Positions 56,508 to 64,000 of a stretch of 64,000 nt of DNA are shown here, one piece after another. The translations under genes and the position numbers were made by a program. The stretch is from Ramlibacter tataouinensis. GTDB lineage: Bacteria > Pseudomonadota > Gammaproteobacteria > Burkholderiales > Burkholderiaceae_C. Location: NCBI RefSeq assembly GCF_027941915.1, contig NZ_CP116009.1:1302001-1366000 (forward strand). Direction: 5' to 3'. Position 1 is the stretch's first letter, and each line of letters starts with the position of its first letter. Below the pieces are notes generated by a model. It was given only the letters and a program-made list of their open reading frames with translations. It ran no database searches and was not told the DNA's origin.

Positions 56508-57317
56508 ATGAACGAGCAGTCCGCACCCGTCAACTGGCAGCAGGGTGATGCCTATGAACGCTACATCGGCCGCTGGAGCCGGCAGGTGGCGCCGCTGTTC
56601 CTGGCCTGGCTGGACATCCCGCCGGGCCGGCGCTGGCTGGACGTGGGCTGCGGCACCGGCGCCCTGTCGGCGGCAATCCTCGAGCGCTGTGCGCCTGCCG
56701 GCGTGACCGGCGTGGAGCCTTCCGACGGCTTTCGTGCGCTCGCCATCGAGCAACTCGGACCCCGCGCCCGCGTGCTGCCGGGCAGCGCCGAGGCACTGCC
56801 GCTGGGCGACGCCTCGTGCGACGTGGCGGTCTCCGGCCTGGTCCTGAACTTCGTGCCCGACGTGGCCGCTGCGCTGGCGCAGATGCGGCGAGTCGTCGCG
56901 CCGGGCGGAACCATTGCCGCCTATGTCTGGGACTACGCGGACCGCATGGAGGTGATCCGGCTGTTCTGGGAAGAGGCGGTCTCCCTCGACGCCGAGGCCG
57001 CGCGGCTGCACGAAGGCGCGCGCTTCCCGCTTTGCCATCCGCACGCGCTGAAGGCGGCGTTCGAGCAGGCCGGGCTGGCTGGCGTCGAGGTCGTGCCCCT
57101 CGATGGGGTCGCTGCCTTCGCCAGTTTCGACGACTACTGGCAGCCCTTCCTCGGCGGCCAGGGTCCCGCGCCGACCTACGCCAGCGGCCTGCCGGAATCG
57201 CAGCGCATCACGCTGAGGAACGCCCTGCAGGAACGGCTGGCGGCGGGTGGCGACGGTTCGATCCGGCTGAATGCGCGCGCGTGGGCGGTGCGGGGCGCCT
57301 CGCCGGGGATCGCGTGA
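56508..57317 (+). CDS. SAM-dependent methyltransferase (class I)
   Basis: A 269-residue class I methyltransferase. Motif I is RRWLDVGCGTGALSAAILER, then VTGVEPSDGF, PLGDASCDVAVSGLVLNFVP and MRRVVAPGGTIAAYVWDYAD. It transfers a methyl group from SAM; substrate unknown (similar proteins are annotated as generic or ubiquinone/menaquinone-type). ATG 56508 follows GGAGGGTCGTGCC. Its last 41 bp before the final codons (57259-57299) recur exactly at 58491-58531, a sign of rearrangement. Single gene. Confidence 0.86.
   Translation: MNEQSAPVNWQQGDAYERYIGRWSRQVAPLFLAWLDIPPGRRWLDVGCGTGALSAAILERCAPAGVTGVEPSDGFRALAIEQLGPRARVLPGSAEALPLGDASCDVAVSGLVLNFVPDVAAALAQMRRVVAPGGTIAAYVWDYADRMEVIRLFWEEAVSLDAEAARLHEGARFPLCHPHALKAAFEQAGLAGVEVVPLDGVAAFASFDDYWQPFLGGQGPAPTYASGLPESQRITLRNALQERLAAGGDGSIRLNARAWAVRGASPGIA
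57259..57299 (+). repeat. 41-bp direct repeat, copy 1 (3' end of methyltransferase)
   Basis: Identical over 41 bp to 58491-58531 in the same orientation, 1232 bp apart. In this copy it codes for the peptide SIRLNARAWAVRGA close to the methyltransferase C-terminus. The sequences diverge just outside on both sides. Confidence 0.95.
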
Positions 57318-57374
57318 TAAGCCGAGCGCACGCGAGCAGCGCAGCGTGGATCCCTTGCTTTGCGGGCCCGGCCG

Positions 57375-57397
57375 AAATTGGAATCTGACTCCAACTA
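57375..57397. repeat. Palindromic mini-repeat, copy 1
   Basis: Starts AAATTGGAATCTGACT and ends CCAACTAC; 21 of 23 positions match copy 2 at 57985-58007. It sits just after the stop of the GNAT gene (minus strand). Confidence 0.85.
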
Positions 57398-57406
57398 CTT
57401 CGGAAC

Positions 57407-57907
57407 TCAGGCGATGGCCCTGGCCATGTAGCAGGCGCCCGGGCCGTAGGTCTGCAGCGCCGGTTGCGATTCGGCCGGAAGTTCCAGCCGGGGTTCGTAG
57501 CCGAACGAGCGCCAGAACGCCTGCGAGTCCTGCACGGAGACGAGGCAGGAGTGGGCCAGGCCCGCGTGCCTGGCCTGCTGCAGCGCCTGCTCGACCAGCA
57601 AGCGGCCAGCGCCCCGGCCCTTGGCTCGCGGCGACACGGCCAGATCGTGCAGGTACAGGCTGTCGGCCCGCTCGCTCCGCCGGAAGTCGCCGCCCAGCGC
57701 CGTTACCCGGCCCAGGCGGGATTCGTAAGCAACCAGGTAGGCGCAGGCGCCTTGGGTGTCGTGCGCCACCCAGGCCGTGTGCGGGAAGGCGCGCAGTCGC
57801 GCCAGCACCGTCTCCCGCGTCTCGTTCATTGCCGGTCCATAGCACTCGGCCTGGATGGCCAGCACGGCGCCCAGGTCGGCCTCGGTCATGGCTCGCGTCG
57901 AAATCAT
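57407..57907 (-). CDS. GNAT-family N-acetyltransferase
   Basis: A 166-residue GNAT: AMTEADLGAVLAIQAECYG start, the acetyl-CoA loop LHDLAVSPRAKGRGAGRLLV, then CLVSVQDSQAFWRSFGYEPR. It acetylates an unknown amine. ATG 57907 is chosen over 57958. It lies in a 1.2-kb block bounded by the 41-bp direct repeats, with a palindromic mini-repeat directly after its stop. Confidence 0.85.
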   Translation of the reverse strand: MISTRAMTEADLGAVLAIQAECYGPAMNETRETVLARLRAFPHTAWVAHDTQGACAYLVAYESRLGRVTALGGDFRRSERADSLYLHDLAVSPRAKGRGAGRLLVEQALQQARHAGLAHSCLVSVQDSQAFWRSFGYEPRLELPAESQPALQTYGPGACYMARAIA

Positions 57908-57984
57908 GGCGGGCAACTGTACGCAATGCGGGGCGGAGGGCCGGCGGCCAAGCCGCACTCCTCCGACTTCGGGGAGGCGACTGG

Positions 57985-58007
57985 AAATTGGAATCTGACC
58001 CCAATTA
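57985..58007. repeat. Palindromic mini-repeat, copy 2
   Basis: AATTGG and CCAATT (57986-57991 and 58001-58006) flank a 9-nt loop. Same orientation as copy 1. It contains the stop codon of the membrane-protein gene (TAA on the minus strand at 58005-58007). Confidence 0.85.
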
Positions 58008-58391
58008 CCGGCGCGCGGCCCTGGCGAAGCCGGCCCAGAGCAGCAGCCACACGACGGTGCGGAAGGTCATGGCGGCGATGCTCTCGCGGGCCACGGTGCC
58101 GGGGCCGGCGAGGAACAGGGCAGCGACGGCCCCGAGCACCAGCAGGTTGAGCAGGGCGATCGCCGCGGCACCGGTTCGCCCGCGCCGGGCATCGAGCCAG
58201 CCGAGCACGCCGGTGAGCAGGTACGCCGCCCCCATCGCGGTATTGAACACCAGCAGCGGGCGGTACACGACGTAGCCCGGGTCGGCGCCGAGCAGCACGC
58301 GGCCGCCGGCGAACACGGTGGCGACGCCGAACACCGCGGCCGCGACCGCCAGCGCGCGCTGCAGGACGTTCACGGAGGTGGCGCGCGGCAT
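58005..58391 (-). CDS. Small membrane protein, conserved hypothetical
   Basis: A 128-residue protein with four hydrophobic segments (LAVAAAVFGVATVFAGG, FNTAMGAAYLLTGVLGWL, AAIALLNLLVLGAVAALFLA, TVVWLLLWAGFA). No motif for a function. ATG 58391 (MPRATSVNVLQRALA). Its TAA stop is built from the palindromic mini-repeat. It is in the repeat-bounded block with the GNAT gene. Confidence 0.7.
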   Translation of the reverse strand: MPRATSVNVLQRALAVAAAVFGVATVFAGGRVLLGADPGYVVYRPLLVFNTAMGAAYLLTGVLGWLDARRGRTGAAAIALLNLLVLGAVAALFLAGPGTVARESIAAMTFRTVVWLLLWAGFARAARR

Positions 58392-58490
58392 CTTGCCACC
58401 GGCGCGCCGCGTTGCAGGCCAGCCGCCTTGGCGGCGCCGGGGTTGCTCAGGCCACCTGCGCCGGCGCGCCCCCGTCCACGACCCCGCGGG

Positions 58491-58531
58491 CGATCCGGCT
58501 GAATGCGCGCGCGTGGGCGGTGCGGGGCGCC
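58491..58531 (+). repeat. 41-bp direct repeat, copy 2 (methyltransferase 3'-end remnant)
   Basis: Exact copy of 57259-57299. In the same frame the translation continues to GAAA and a TAG (58538-58540), that is, it reads as the natural end of a methyltransferase whose upstream part is missing here. The TAG overlaps the stop codon of the convergent CoA-transferase gene. Confidence 0.95.
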
Positions 58532-58536
58532 GCTGC

Positions 58537-59775
58537 CTAGATGATGTGGCCAGCCTGCAAGTCGTCCATCTGTCCCGGCGACAGGTCCAGGACCGATGCC
58601 AGCACCTCGCGCGTGTGCTGTCCGAGTAGCGGCGGCGCGCTGTCCTGGCGCACCGGCGTGCCGCCGAGCTTCATCGGACTGGCCACCAGCCGCAGCCGCC
58701 GGGCATGCGGATGCGGCCACTCGGTCACCATGCCCCGTGCCAGCACCTGCTCGTCCGCGAACACTTCGGAGAGGTCGTTGATGGCCCCGCAAGGCACCTT
58801 GAGGCTTTCCAGCAGCGCGAGCCACTCGGTCTTGCGCCGCGTCCGGAACACCTCCTCGAGCAGCGGCACCAGGACCTCCCGGTGGGTGACGCGCGCGCGA
58901 TTGGTGGCGAAGCGCTCGTCCGATGCCAGTTGCGGACAACCTGCCGCTTCGCAGAGGCGGCCGAACTGGGCGTCGTTGCCGACCGCCAGGATGATGAAGT
59001 CGCGCTCGCCGTCGGCGCGCGGCGCCACCTCGATCACCTGGTAGGGGACGATGTTCAGGTGGGCGTTGCCGGCCCGGCGCGGCGCCTTGCCGCTGACCAG
59101 ATAGCCGGATCCGAGGTTGGCGAGCATCGCCACCTGCGTGTCCAGCAAGGCCATGTCCACCTGCTGGCCCTCGCCGGTGCGCTCGGCATGGCGCAACGCC
59201 GCCAGGATGGCCACGGTCGCATACAGGCCGGTGAAGAGGTCGGCGACGGCGACGCCGACCTTCTGCGGGCCACCGCCGAGATCGTCGCGCTCGCCCGTCA
59301 CGCTCATGAGCCCGCCCATGCCCTGCACCACGTAGTCGTAGCCGGCCCGGTCGCGGTACGGCCCGGTCTGGCCGAAGCCGGTGATGCTGCAGTAGACCAG
59401 TGCGGGGTTGATCCGCTTCAGGGACTCGTAATCCAGGCCGTAGCGCGCCAGGTCGCCGACCTTGAAGTTCTCCACGAACACCTGCGAGCGCGCCGCCAGC
59501 GCGCGGACGATCTCCTGCCCCTGCGGGGTCGAGATGTCGCAGGTGACGGAGCGCTTGTTGCGGTTGGCGCCGAGGAAATAGGCGGATTCGCGCGTTTCGC
59601 CGCCCTCGTCGTCGCGCAGGAAGGGCGGGCCCCAGGCCCGGGTGTCGTCGCCCGTGCCGGGCCGCTCGATCTTGATGACCTCGGCGCCGAGATCGGCCAG
59701 GTTCTGGGTGCACCAGGGGCCGGCGAGGACCCGCGACAGGTCCAGCACCCGGATGCCGTCGAGTGATGCCGCCAT
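58537..59775 (-). CDS. CaiB/BaiF CoA-transferase (family III)
   Basis: A 412-residue class III CoA-transferase: IRVLDLSRVLAGPWCTQNLA, DLGAEVIKIERPG, NRNKRSVTCDIS, ENFKVGDLARYGLDYESL, and GYDYVVQGMGGLMSVTGERD around the catalytic Asp. Same family as the gene at 46910 but clearly different in sequence. ATG 59775 lies 8 bp after the stop of the DapA-like gene upstream. It probably activates an acid produced or imported by the neighbouring enzymes. Substrate unknown. Confidence 0.9.
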   Translation of the reverse strand: MAASLDGIRVLDLSRVLAGPWCTQNLADLGAEVIKIERPGTGDDTRAWGPPFLRDDEGGETRESAYFLGANRNKRSVTCDISTPQGQEIVRALAARSQVFVENFKVGDLARYGLDYESLKRINPALVYCSITGFGQTGPYRDRAGYDYVVQGMGGLMSVTGERDDLGGGPQKVGVAVADLFTGLYATVAILAALRHAERTGEGQQVDMALLDTQVAMLANLGSGYLVSGKAPRRAGNAHLNIVPYQVIEVAPRADGERDFIILAVGNDAQFGRLCEAAGCPQLASDERFATNRARVTHREVLVPLLEEVFRTRRKTEWLALLESLKVPCGAINDLSEVFADEQVLARGMVTEWPHPHARRLRLVASPMKLGGTPVRQDSAPPLLGQHTREVLASVLDLSPGQMDDLQAGHII

Positions 59776-59783
59776 CGCCGGCG

Positions 59784-60716
59784 TCAGGCCAGCTGCTCGG
59801 CGCGCGGCAGCTCGAACCGCACGGCGTCCAGCCGCTGGTGGAGTTCGGCTTCCTCGGCAGGCGAAAGGTCCACCAGCGGCGGCCTGACCGTCAGCCAGTC
59901 GCGGCGGCCCGACTTCCAGGCGATCGCCGCCTTCATGGCCGGGATCATCGGGAATTTGGCGAACGCGGCGCGCGTCGCGTCCAGCCGGTCCTGCTGCTGC
60001 TGTGCATCGGGCGCCTGCCAGGACTTGTAGAGGTCCAGGATGGGGCCGGGGTTCACGTTGCCGGTGGCCGTGATGCAGCCGGCTCCACCCGCCTCCATCG
60101 TGGCCAGCAGGTAGGTCTCGCTGCCGGCGAACACCTGGAACCCGCGCGGGCCGAACGCCTCGATCATGCTGCGCGTGTTGTTCCAGTCGCCGGAGCTGTC
60201 CTTCATGCCGGCCACGCAGCCCGGGTAGCGGTCCAGCAGCCGCGCCACCAGGCCGTGCGTGATCGGCACCTGCGAAACGGGCGGGATGTGGTACAGGTAC
60301 AGCCGCAGGCGCTCGTCGGCGACCGCTTCGATCACGGTCGAGAACGCCCGGTACAGGCCCTCCTCCGAGACGTTCTTGTAGAAGAACGGCGGCAGCATCA
60401 GCACGCCGGCGCAGCCCGCCGCTACGGCGGCCCGGGTCAGCTCGATGGTCTCGGGCAGTGCGCAGCAGCCGGTCCCCGGCATCATGCGCGAAGCCGGCAG
60501 GCCCGCTTCGAGCAGCGCATCCAGCAGCCGGCGCTTCTCGGCCAGCGCCAGCGAGTTGGCTTCGGAGTTGGTGCCGAACACGGCCAGCCCGACCTCCTGC
60601 TCCAGCAGCCAGCGGCAATGCCGGATCAGCCGGTCGGGATCCGGGCTGTAGTCGGCGTTGAAAGGGGTGAGGACCGGCGAGAGCACGCCACTCAGGTCTT
60701 GCTTGGAAGTCGTCAT
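59784..60716 (-). CDS. Dihydrodipicolinate synthase (DapA)-family aldolase/lyase
   Basis: A 310-residue TIM-barrel lyase. The catalytic lysine is Lys172 in VAGMKDSSGDW; the Tyr is in LYLYHIPP (Tyr142), and GTNSEANSLALAEKRRLLDA carries the ketoacid-binding turn. Family members include DapA, N-acetylneuraminate lyase and keto-deoxy-sugar-acid aldolases. The catabolic neighbours (CoA-transferase, ALDH, amidohydrolase-like, LivGF) favour an aldolase or dehydratase over lysine synthesis. ATG 60716 with no strong ribosome site. Followed by the CoA-transferase after 8 bp. Confidence 0.88.
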   Translation of the reverse strand: MTTSKQDLSGVLSPVLTPFNADYSPDPDRLIRHCRWLLEQEVGLAVFGTNSEANSLALAEKRRLLDALLEAGLPASRMMPGTGCCALPETIELTRAAVAAGCAGVLMLPPFFYKNVSEEGLYRAFSTVIEAVADERLRLYLYHIPPVSQVPITHGLVARLLDRYPGCVAGMKDSSGDWNNTRSMIEAFGPRGFQVFAGSETYLLATMEAGGAGCITATGNVNPGPILDLYKSWQAPDAQQQQDRLDATRAAFAKFPMIPAMKAAIAWKSGRRDWLTVRPPLVDLSPAEEAELHQRLDAVRFELPRAEQLA

Positions 60717-60927
60717 TTCGGTGAAGGCCACGGGCCATCCGGCGCACCGGACGGCTGGGGGGATGGAAGTTCGCCCGCCTGCGCGGCGGCCGAGGATCGG
60801 AGCCTGGAAAGCAGGAGCAGGCGCCGCACCAGATCGCCGCGCGACGCGCGCGGCGATGCGTCGGTAGACGGCAGGAGGCGGTCGGCGGCGCGGCGTTGCG
60901 TCGCGCCGCCGCCAATCGGTGCGCCGG

Positions 60928-61626
60928 TCATGGCTGGCGGCCAGCGGCCCGTTCCACCAGGTCCGCCAGCGTCGCCGCGCTTTCGACCCGGGCGAAGTAG
61001 CGCGCCAGGTTGGCCAGGCTCTGCTCGTGGAACTCCGGCCGCCAGGCGCAGCAGCCATCCGACGCGACGAAGACCCGGTAGCCCAGCTCCGCCGCGTTGC
61101 GGGCGGTGCTCTCGACGCAGGCGTCGGTGTAGACCCCGGTCACCACGACCGAGCGGATGCCCCGCTGCTGCAGGTGCTCGTGCAGCTGGGTGGACACGAA
61201 GCTGTCCATCGAGGTCTTGCTCAGAACGATGTCGCCCGGCTCCGGGCTCAGCTCGGCGATGACGTCGCTGGACGGATCCGCGCGCGAGGTCAGCACCGAG
61301 GAGCCGGTCGCCTTGCGGCGCTGCTCGCTGCGGTAGCGGATGGTGGAGGTGCGGATGTCCGAGCCGTCGCCCACGACCGAGCCGAACAGCATGAACACCA
61401 TGTCCTGTCCGGCGCCGCGGAAGGCCTGGCGCAGCCGGGTGATCGCCGGCACCACCTCGTTGCGGACCCGGCCGACCAGGTAGTCGGTGTAGCCGGGCGA
61501 GCTGCTCTCCATCGACCTGACCAGCCCGACGCCGGGCGAGACGCCGACCGGCTGCATGTCGATCACGATCAGCGCGGCCGGCAGCTCCAGCTCGAAATCG
61601 AAGGCGGGGAAAACGGCGGCACTCAT
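60928..61626 (-). CDS. Isochorismatase-family cysteine hydrolase
   Basis: A 232-residue hydrolase with Asp in ALIVIDMQ, Lys in IVLSKTSMDSF and Cys in VVVTGVYTDACVESTARNAA, the three catalytic residues of the family. Different from the gene at 49992. It should cleave an amide or a related bond, with the product perhaps going to the aldehyde dehydrogenase. ATG 61626 is 17 bp after the ALDH stop. A 211-bp gap separates it from the DapA-like gene. Confidence 0.88.
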   Translation of the reverse strand: MSAAVFPAFDFELELPAALIVIDMQPVGVSPGVGLVRSMESSSPGYTDYLVGRVRNEVVPAITRLRQAFRGAGQDMVFMLFGSVVGDGSDIRTSTIRYRSEQRRKATGSSVLTSRADPSSDVIAELSPEPGDIVLSKTSMDSFVSTQLHEHLQQRGIRSVVVTGVYTDACVESTARNAAELGYRVFVASDGCCAWRPEFHEQSLANLARYFARVESAATLADLVERAAGRQP

Positions 61627-61643
61627 GGCGGTCTCCGCTGCCC

Positions 61644-63116
61644 TCAGGCCAGCGCCGGCAGGCGCATGCGGATGTGCTTGGCCTCCATGTAGGCGAGCAA
61701 GCCCTCGCTGCCGAGCTCGCGCCCGACCCCGCTGTGCTTCCAGCCGCCGAACGGTGCCTGCAGCTCGCACACGTCGTTGACGTTGATGCCGACGCCGCCG
61801 AACTCGAGCCGCTCGGCCAGCTGCAATGCCTGCCCGATGTCCTGGCTGTAGATGTAGCCGGCCAGGCCGAAGCGGGTGGCGTTGGCGCGGCGGATGACTT
61901 CCTCGGTCGAGGCGTAGCCGACCACCGGCGCCACCGGCCCGAAGGTCTCCTCGCACATGACCAGGGCGTCATCCGGCGTGTCGGCCAGCACCGTGGGCGC
62001 ATAGAAGCTGCCGCCGTCATAGCCCTCGCCGGTGAGCCGCTGGCCGCCCGCAAGCAGCTTGCCGCCGCGCGCCACGGCATCCTGCACGTGGCGCTGGACG
62101 CGCTCGATCTGCGCGTCGTTGATCATCGGCCCGAACAGCGCGCCGGGCGCGGCGCCGTCCATCGGCCGGACCGCCCGGGTCGCCTCGACGAAGGCATCGA
62201 GGAAGCGGCCGCGGATCTTCTCGGCCACGTAGATGCGGTTGACCGACAGGCAGATCTGGCCCATGTTGGTGTACGAGCGCTGCACGGCGGCCGCGACCGC
62301 CAGGTCGAGGTCGGCGTCGGGCATCACGATCATGGGGCACTGGCCGCCCAGCTCCAGCACGATCCGCTTGAGCTCGGTGGCGGCTTCCCGCATCACCATC
62401 TGGCCGGTCTCGATCGAGCCGGTCAGGGTGACCAGGCGCGAGCGCGGATCGCGGATCAGCTTCATCGATAGGCCCTCGTTGCTGCCGACGACGTTGTTGA
62501 TGACACCGGCGGGGATGCCCGCGTCCACCAGGCACTGCACCGTCAGCGCGGTCGACAGCGGCGTCAGCGGCGACGGCTTGTTGACCACCGTGCAGCCGGC
62601 CGCCAGCGCCGGCGCGACCTTCCAGGCGAAGATGTCGACCGGGTAGTTCCAGGGCACCATGGTGACCACCACGCCCAGCGGCTGGTGGATCACCAGCACC
62701 CGCAGTTCCTTGGAGATGGCGTTCTCCTGCGGGTGCTTCCAGGCGTCGGCGCGCAGCGGCGCCATGTCCGCGTAGAACTCGAACACGCGCGCCGTGTAGT
62801 CGATCTCGCGCAGGCTGTCGACGATCGGCTTGCCCTGCTCGCTGGTCAGCGCCTGCGCGATCTCCATCCGGCGCTCGCGGATCAGCTCGCCGGTGCGGCG
62901 CAGCAGCTTGGCCCGGATCTCGACGTCGGTCGCCGCCCAGCCCGGGAAGGCGGCCTGCGCCGCCGCGAGCGCGCGGTCGGCGTCGGCCGCGGTGCCCCAG
63001 GCGGTGGTGCCGACGATGCTTCCATTGGCCGGGTTGCGCACGTCGATCGTGCCGCCTTCCAGCGCTTCGACCGCCTTGCCGTCAATGAGGAAGGGGGCGT
63101 GCCGTTGCTGTGACAT
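61644..63116 (-). CDS. NAD(P)-dependent aldehyde dehydrogenase
   Basis: A 490-residue ALDH: cofactor motif VPWNYP (Asn157), Lys180 in VVNKPSPLTPLSTA, general-base Glu255 in VLELGGQCP, and nucleophile Cys289 in GQICLSVNRIYV. All catalytic residues are present. Relatives include succinate- and glutarate-semialdehyde dehydrogenases; the substrate is not fixed. ATG 63116 overlaps the 3' end of the LivGF gene by 35 bp, with GGAGCAATGA upstream. Part of the same transcript as the genes below it. Confidence 0.92.
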   Translation of the reverse strand: MSQQRHAPFLIDGKAVEALEGGTIDVRNPANGSIVGTTAWGTAADADRALAAAQAAFPGWAATDVEIRAKLLRRTGELIRERRMEIAQALTSEQGKPIVDSLREIDYTARVFEFYADMAPLRADAWKHPQENAISKELRVLVIHQPLGVVVTMVPWNYPVDIFAWKVAPALAAGCTVVNKPSPLTPLSTALTVQCLVDAGIPAGVINNVVGSNEGLSMKLIRDPRSRLVTLTGSIETGQMVMREAATELKRIVLELGGQCPMIVMPDADLDLAVAAAVQRSYTNMGQICLSVNRIYVAEKIRGRFLDAFVEATRAVRPMDGAAPGALFGPMINDAQIERVQRHVQDAVARGGKLLAGGQRLTGEGYDGGSFYAPTVLADTPDDALVMCEETFGPVAPVVGYASTEEVIRRANATRFGLAGYIYSQDIGQALQLAERLEFGGVGINVNDVCELQAPFGGWKHSGVGRELGSEGLLAYMEAKHIRMRLPALA

Positions 63117-64000
63117 TCATTGCTCCATGGATGGGTGAAAACACGGGTGGCTGGGCGCCTTCGGCCGCTTCGCCGTCGTCCTGCGCCGGGCGCGCGCCGA
63201 GGTAGAGGTGCTCGACGCGCTCGTCGTTGAGCAGTTGCGCGCCGGTGCCGGTGTAGGCGTTGCGTCCCTGGTCGAGCACGTAGCCGCGGTCGCAGATCTC
63301 CAGGCAGCGCCGGGCGTTCTGCTCGACGATGAGCACGGCGACCCCCTGCAAGCGGATCGCCGCGATGAACTCGAACACCTGCTCCTGCATCAGCGGCGAC
63401 AGGCCGGCCGAGGGCTCGTCGAGCAGCAGCAGCGAGGGGCGCAGCATCAGGGCCCGGGCCAGCGCGACGATCTGCCGCTCGCCGCCCGACAGGTCGCCGG
63501 CGCGCTTGTGCAGCAACCGCTCCAGCGGCGGGAACAGCCCGCGCACGTAGTCGAAGCCGTCGCTCCAGCGGTCCGGGGCGATGAACACGCCGGTCTGCAG
63601 GTTCTCCAGCACCGTCAGCTGGGCGAACACGTTCTCCAGCTGCGGCACGTAGCCGATGCCGCGCGCGACCAGCCGGTGGCCGGCCGATCCCGTGATGTCC
63701 TGGCCCTCGTGGTGGATGGTCCCGACGCGGGTGCGCGCGATGCCGAACACCGACTTGAGCAGGGTCGACTTGCCGGCGCCGTTGGGCCCGAAGATGCCGA
63801 CGATCTCGCCCGGATGCAGCTCGAGCGAGCAGCCCCGCAGCACGTCGACCCCCGGCAGGTAGCCGGCCACCAGGTCCTGCACCGACAGGATCGGTGCCTG
63901 GCCTTCGGCCGGCCGCGGCTGCGGCTGCGGCCGGGCGGGGGCGGCGCCGGCGCGGCGCGCACCGAGGTAGGCCTCGATGACGGCCGGGTCGGCGGCCACC
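63082..64000 (-). CDS. Fused LivG-LivF branched-chain-amino-acid-type ABC ATPase (5' part cut by window edge)
   Basis: At least 305 residues; the frame is open to the right edge. The first visible part, ADPAVIEAYLG, is the well-known C-terminal end of LivG; a Pro/Ala/Arg linker follows, then a complete LivF-type ATPase: Walker A GIFGPNGAGKSTLLKSV, Q-loop GIGYVPQLENVF, signature DLSGGERQIVALARALM, Walker B SLLLLDEPSAGLSP and H-loop VLIVEQNARRCLE. No plausible start codon or ribosome site lies between the two parts, so both ATPases appear to be one polypeptide. A 34-residue extra tail overlaps the ALDH start. It energises uptake of a branched amino acid or similar acid. Confidence 0.82.
   Translation of the reverse strand, partial: VAADPAVIEAYLGARRAGAAPARPQPQPRPAEGQAPILSVQDLVAGYLPGVDVLRGCSLELHPGEIVGIFGPNGAGKSTLLKSVFGIARTRVGTIHHEGQDITGSAGHRLVARGIGYVPQLENVFAQLTVLENLQTGVFIAPDRWSDGFDYVRGLFPPLERLLHKRAGDLSGGERQIVALARALMLRPSLLLLDEPSAGLSPLMQEQVFEFIAAIRLQGVAVLIVEQNARRCLEICDRGYVLDQGRNAYTGTGAQLLNDERVEHLYLGARPAQDDGEAAEGAQPPVFSPIHGAMNVTATARPLPH

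Overview
The window is GC-rich (roughly 70% by eye), densely coded DNA that looks chromosomal and comes from a betaproteobacterium, most likely Burkholderiales, family Comamonadaceae (Ramlibacter/Variovorax-like). The pointers are four tripartite-tricarboxylate-type (Bug/TctC) binding proteins without their membrane partners, a tcuAB tricarballylate module, a lysine/alanine-rich HU-like protein, a cold-shock cluster with a second IF-1, many ATGA/GTGA stop-start overlaps, and the plsY-ybaK pairing at the left edge. No phage, plasmid, IS transposase or CRISPR array is visible.

Layout. 1-5.5 kb: plsY (partial), ybaK, an aldo/keto reductase and an acyl-CoA synthetase, then a divergent alpha/beta hydrolase and a secreted zinc-peptidase-like protein with a Sel1-like tail. 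5.6-11.7 kb: a four-gene overlapping signalling operon (triple-receiver hybrid histidine kinase, CheR, CheB, receiver-histidine kinase). 11.7-17.2 kb: housekeeping genes prfB (with programmed +1 frameshift), pepN, fbp, an acyl-carrier-like protein lacking the usual serine, and tRNA-Thr(CGT). 17.2-25.2 kb: GAF protein, small oxidoreductase-like protein, then a minus-strand LysR-tcuA-tcuB-tctC-chrA-chrA cluster. 25.2-30.1 kb: LysR / tctC-amidase divergon, GNAT, a ketopantoate-reductase-like gene and a truncated msrA. 30.5-34.7 kb: infA2, small ORF and cspA, two conserved hypotheticals, YbfB-type MFS, OmpW. 34.9-38.8 kb: GntR - enolase-superfamily enzyme - D-2-hydroxyacid dehydrogenase - tctC operon. 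39-46.8 kb: small secreted protein, orphan GspE/PilB-type ATPase, the large helicase Lhr, HiPIP. 46.9-51.7 kb: CoA-transferase and HMG-CoA-lyase-like genes divergent from IclR - isochorismatase - tctC. 51.9-58.5 kb: HU-like protein, DHA2 MFS, GST, FetAB, methyltransferase and a small block of two genes bounded by repeats. 58.5-64 kb: minus-strand catabolic genes (LivG-LivF fusion, aldehyde dehydrogenase, isochorismatase-like, DapA-like aldolase/lyase, CoA-transferase).

How the genes work together. Several small regulons repeat one plan: a one-component regulator (LysR, GntR, IclR), one or two enzymes for an organic acid or amide, and one periplasmic TctC receptor. The receptors presumably feed a shared TctAB permease encoded elsewhere. 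This suggests a soil or freshwater oligotroph scavenging carboxylates. Substrates cannot be assigned from sequence alone except tricarballylate/citrate-like acids for tcuAB.

Most notable signals: an in-frame hairpin insertion inside the acyl-CoA synthetase gene; the serine-less carrier protein; a LivG-LivF fusion; a 1.2-kb block at 57.3-58.5 kb bounded by a 41-bp exact direct repeat in which each gene is followed at its 3' end by the same small palindromic repeat; a decayed paralogous fragment at 38.9 kb; an msrA remnant without its catalytic cysteine; and IclR-type palindromes shared by a regulator and its apparent target operon. No wholly new system is proven here; the repeat-bounded two-gene block is the best candidate for something undescribed.
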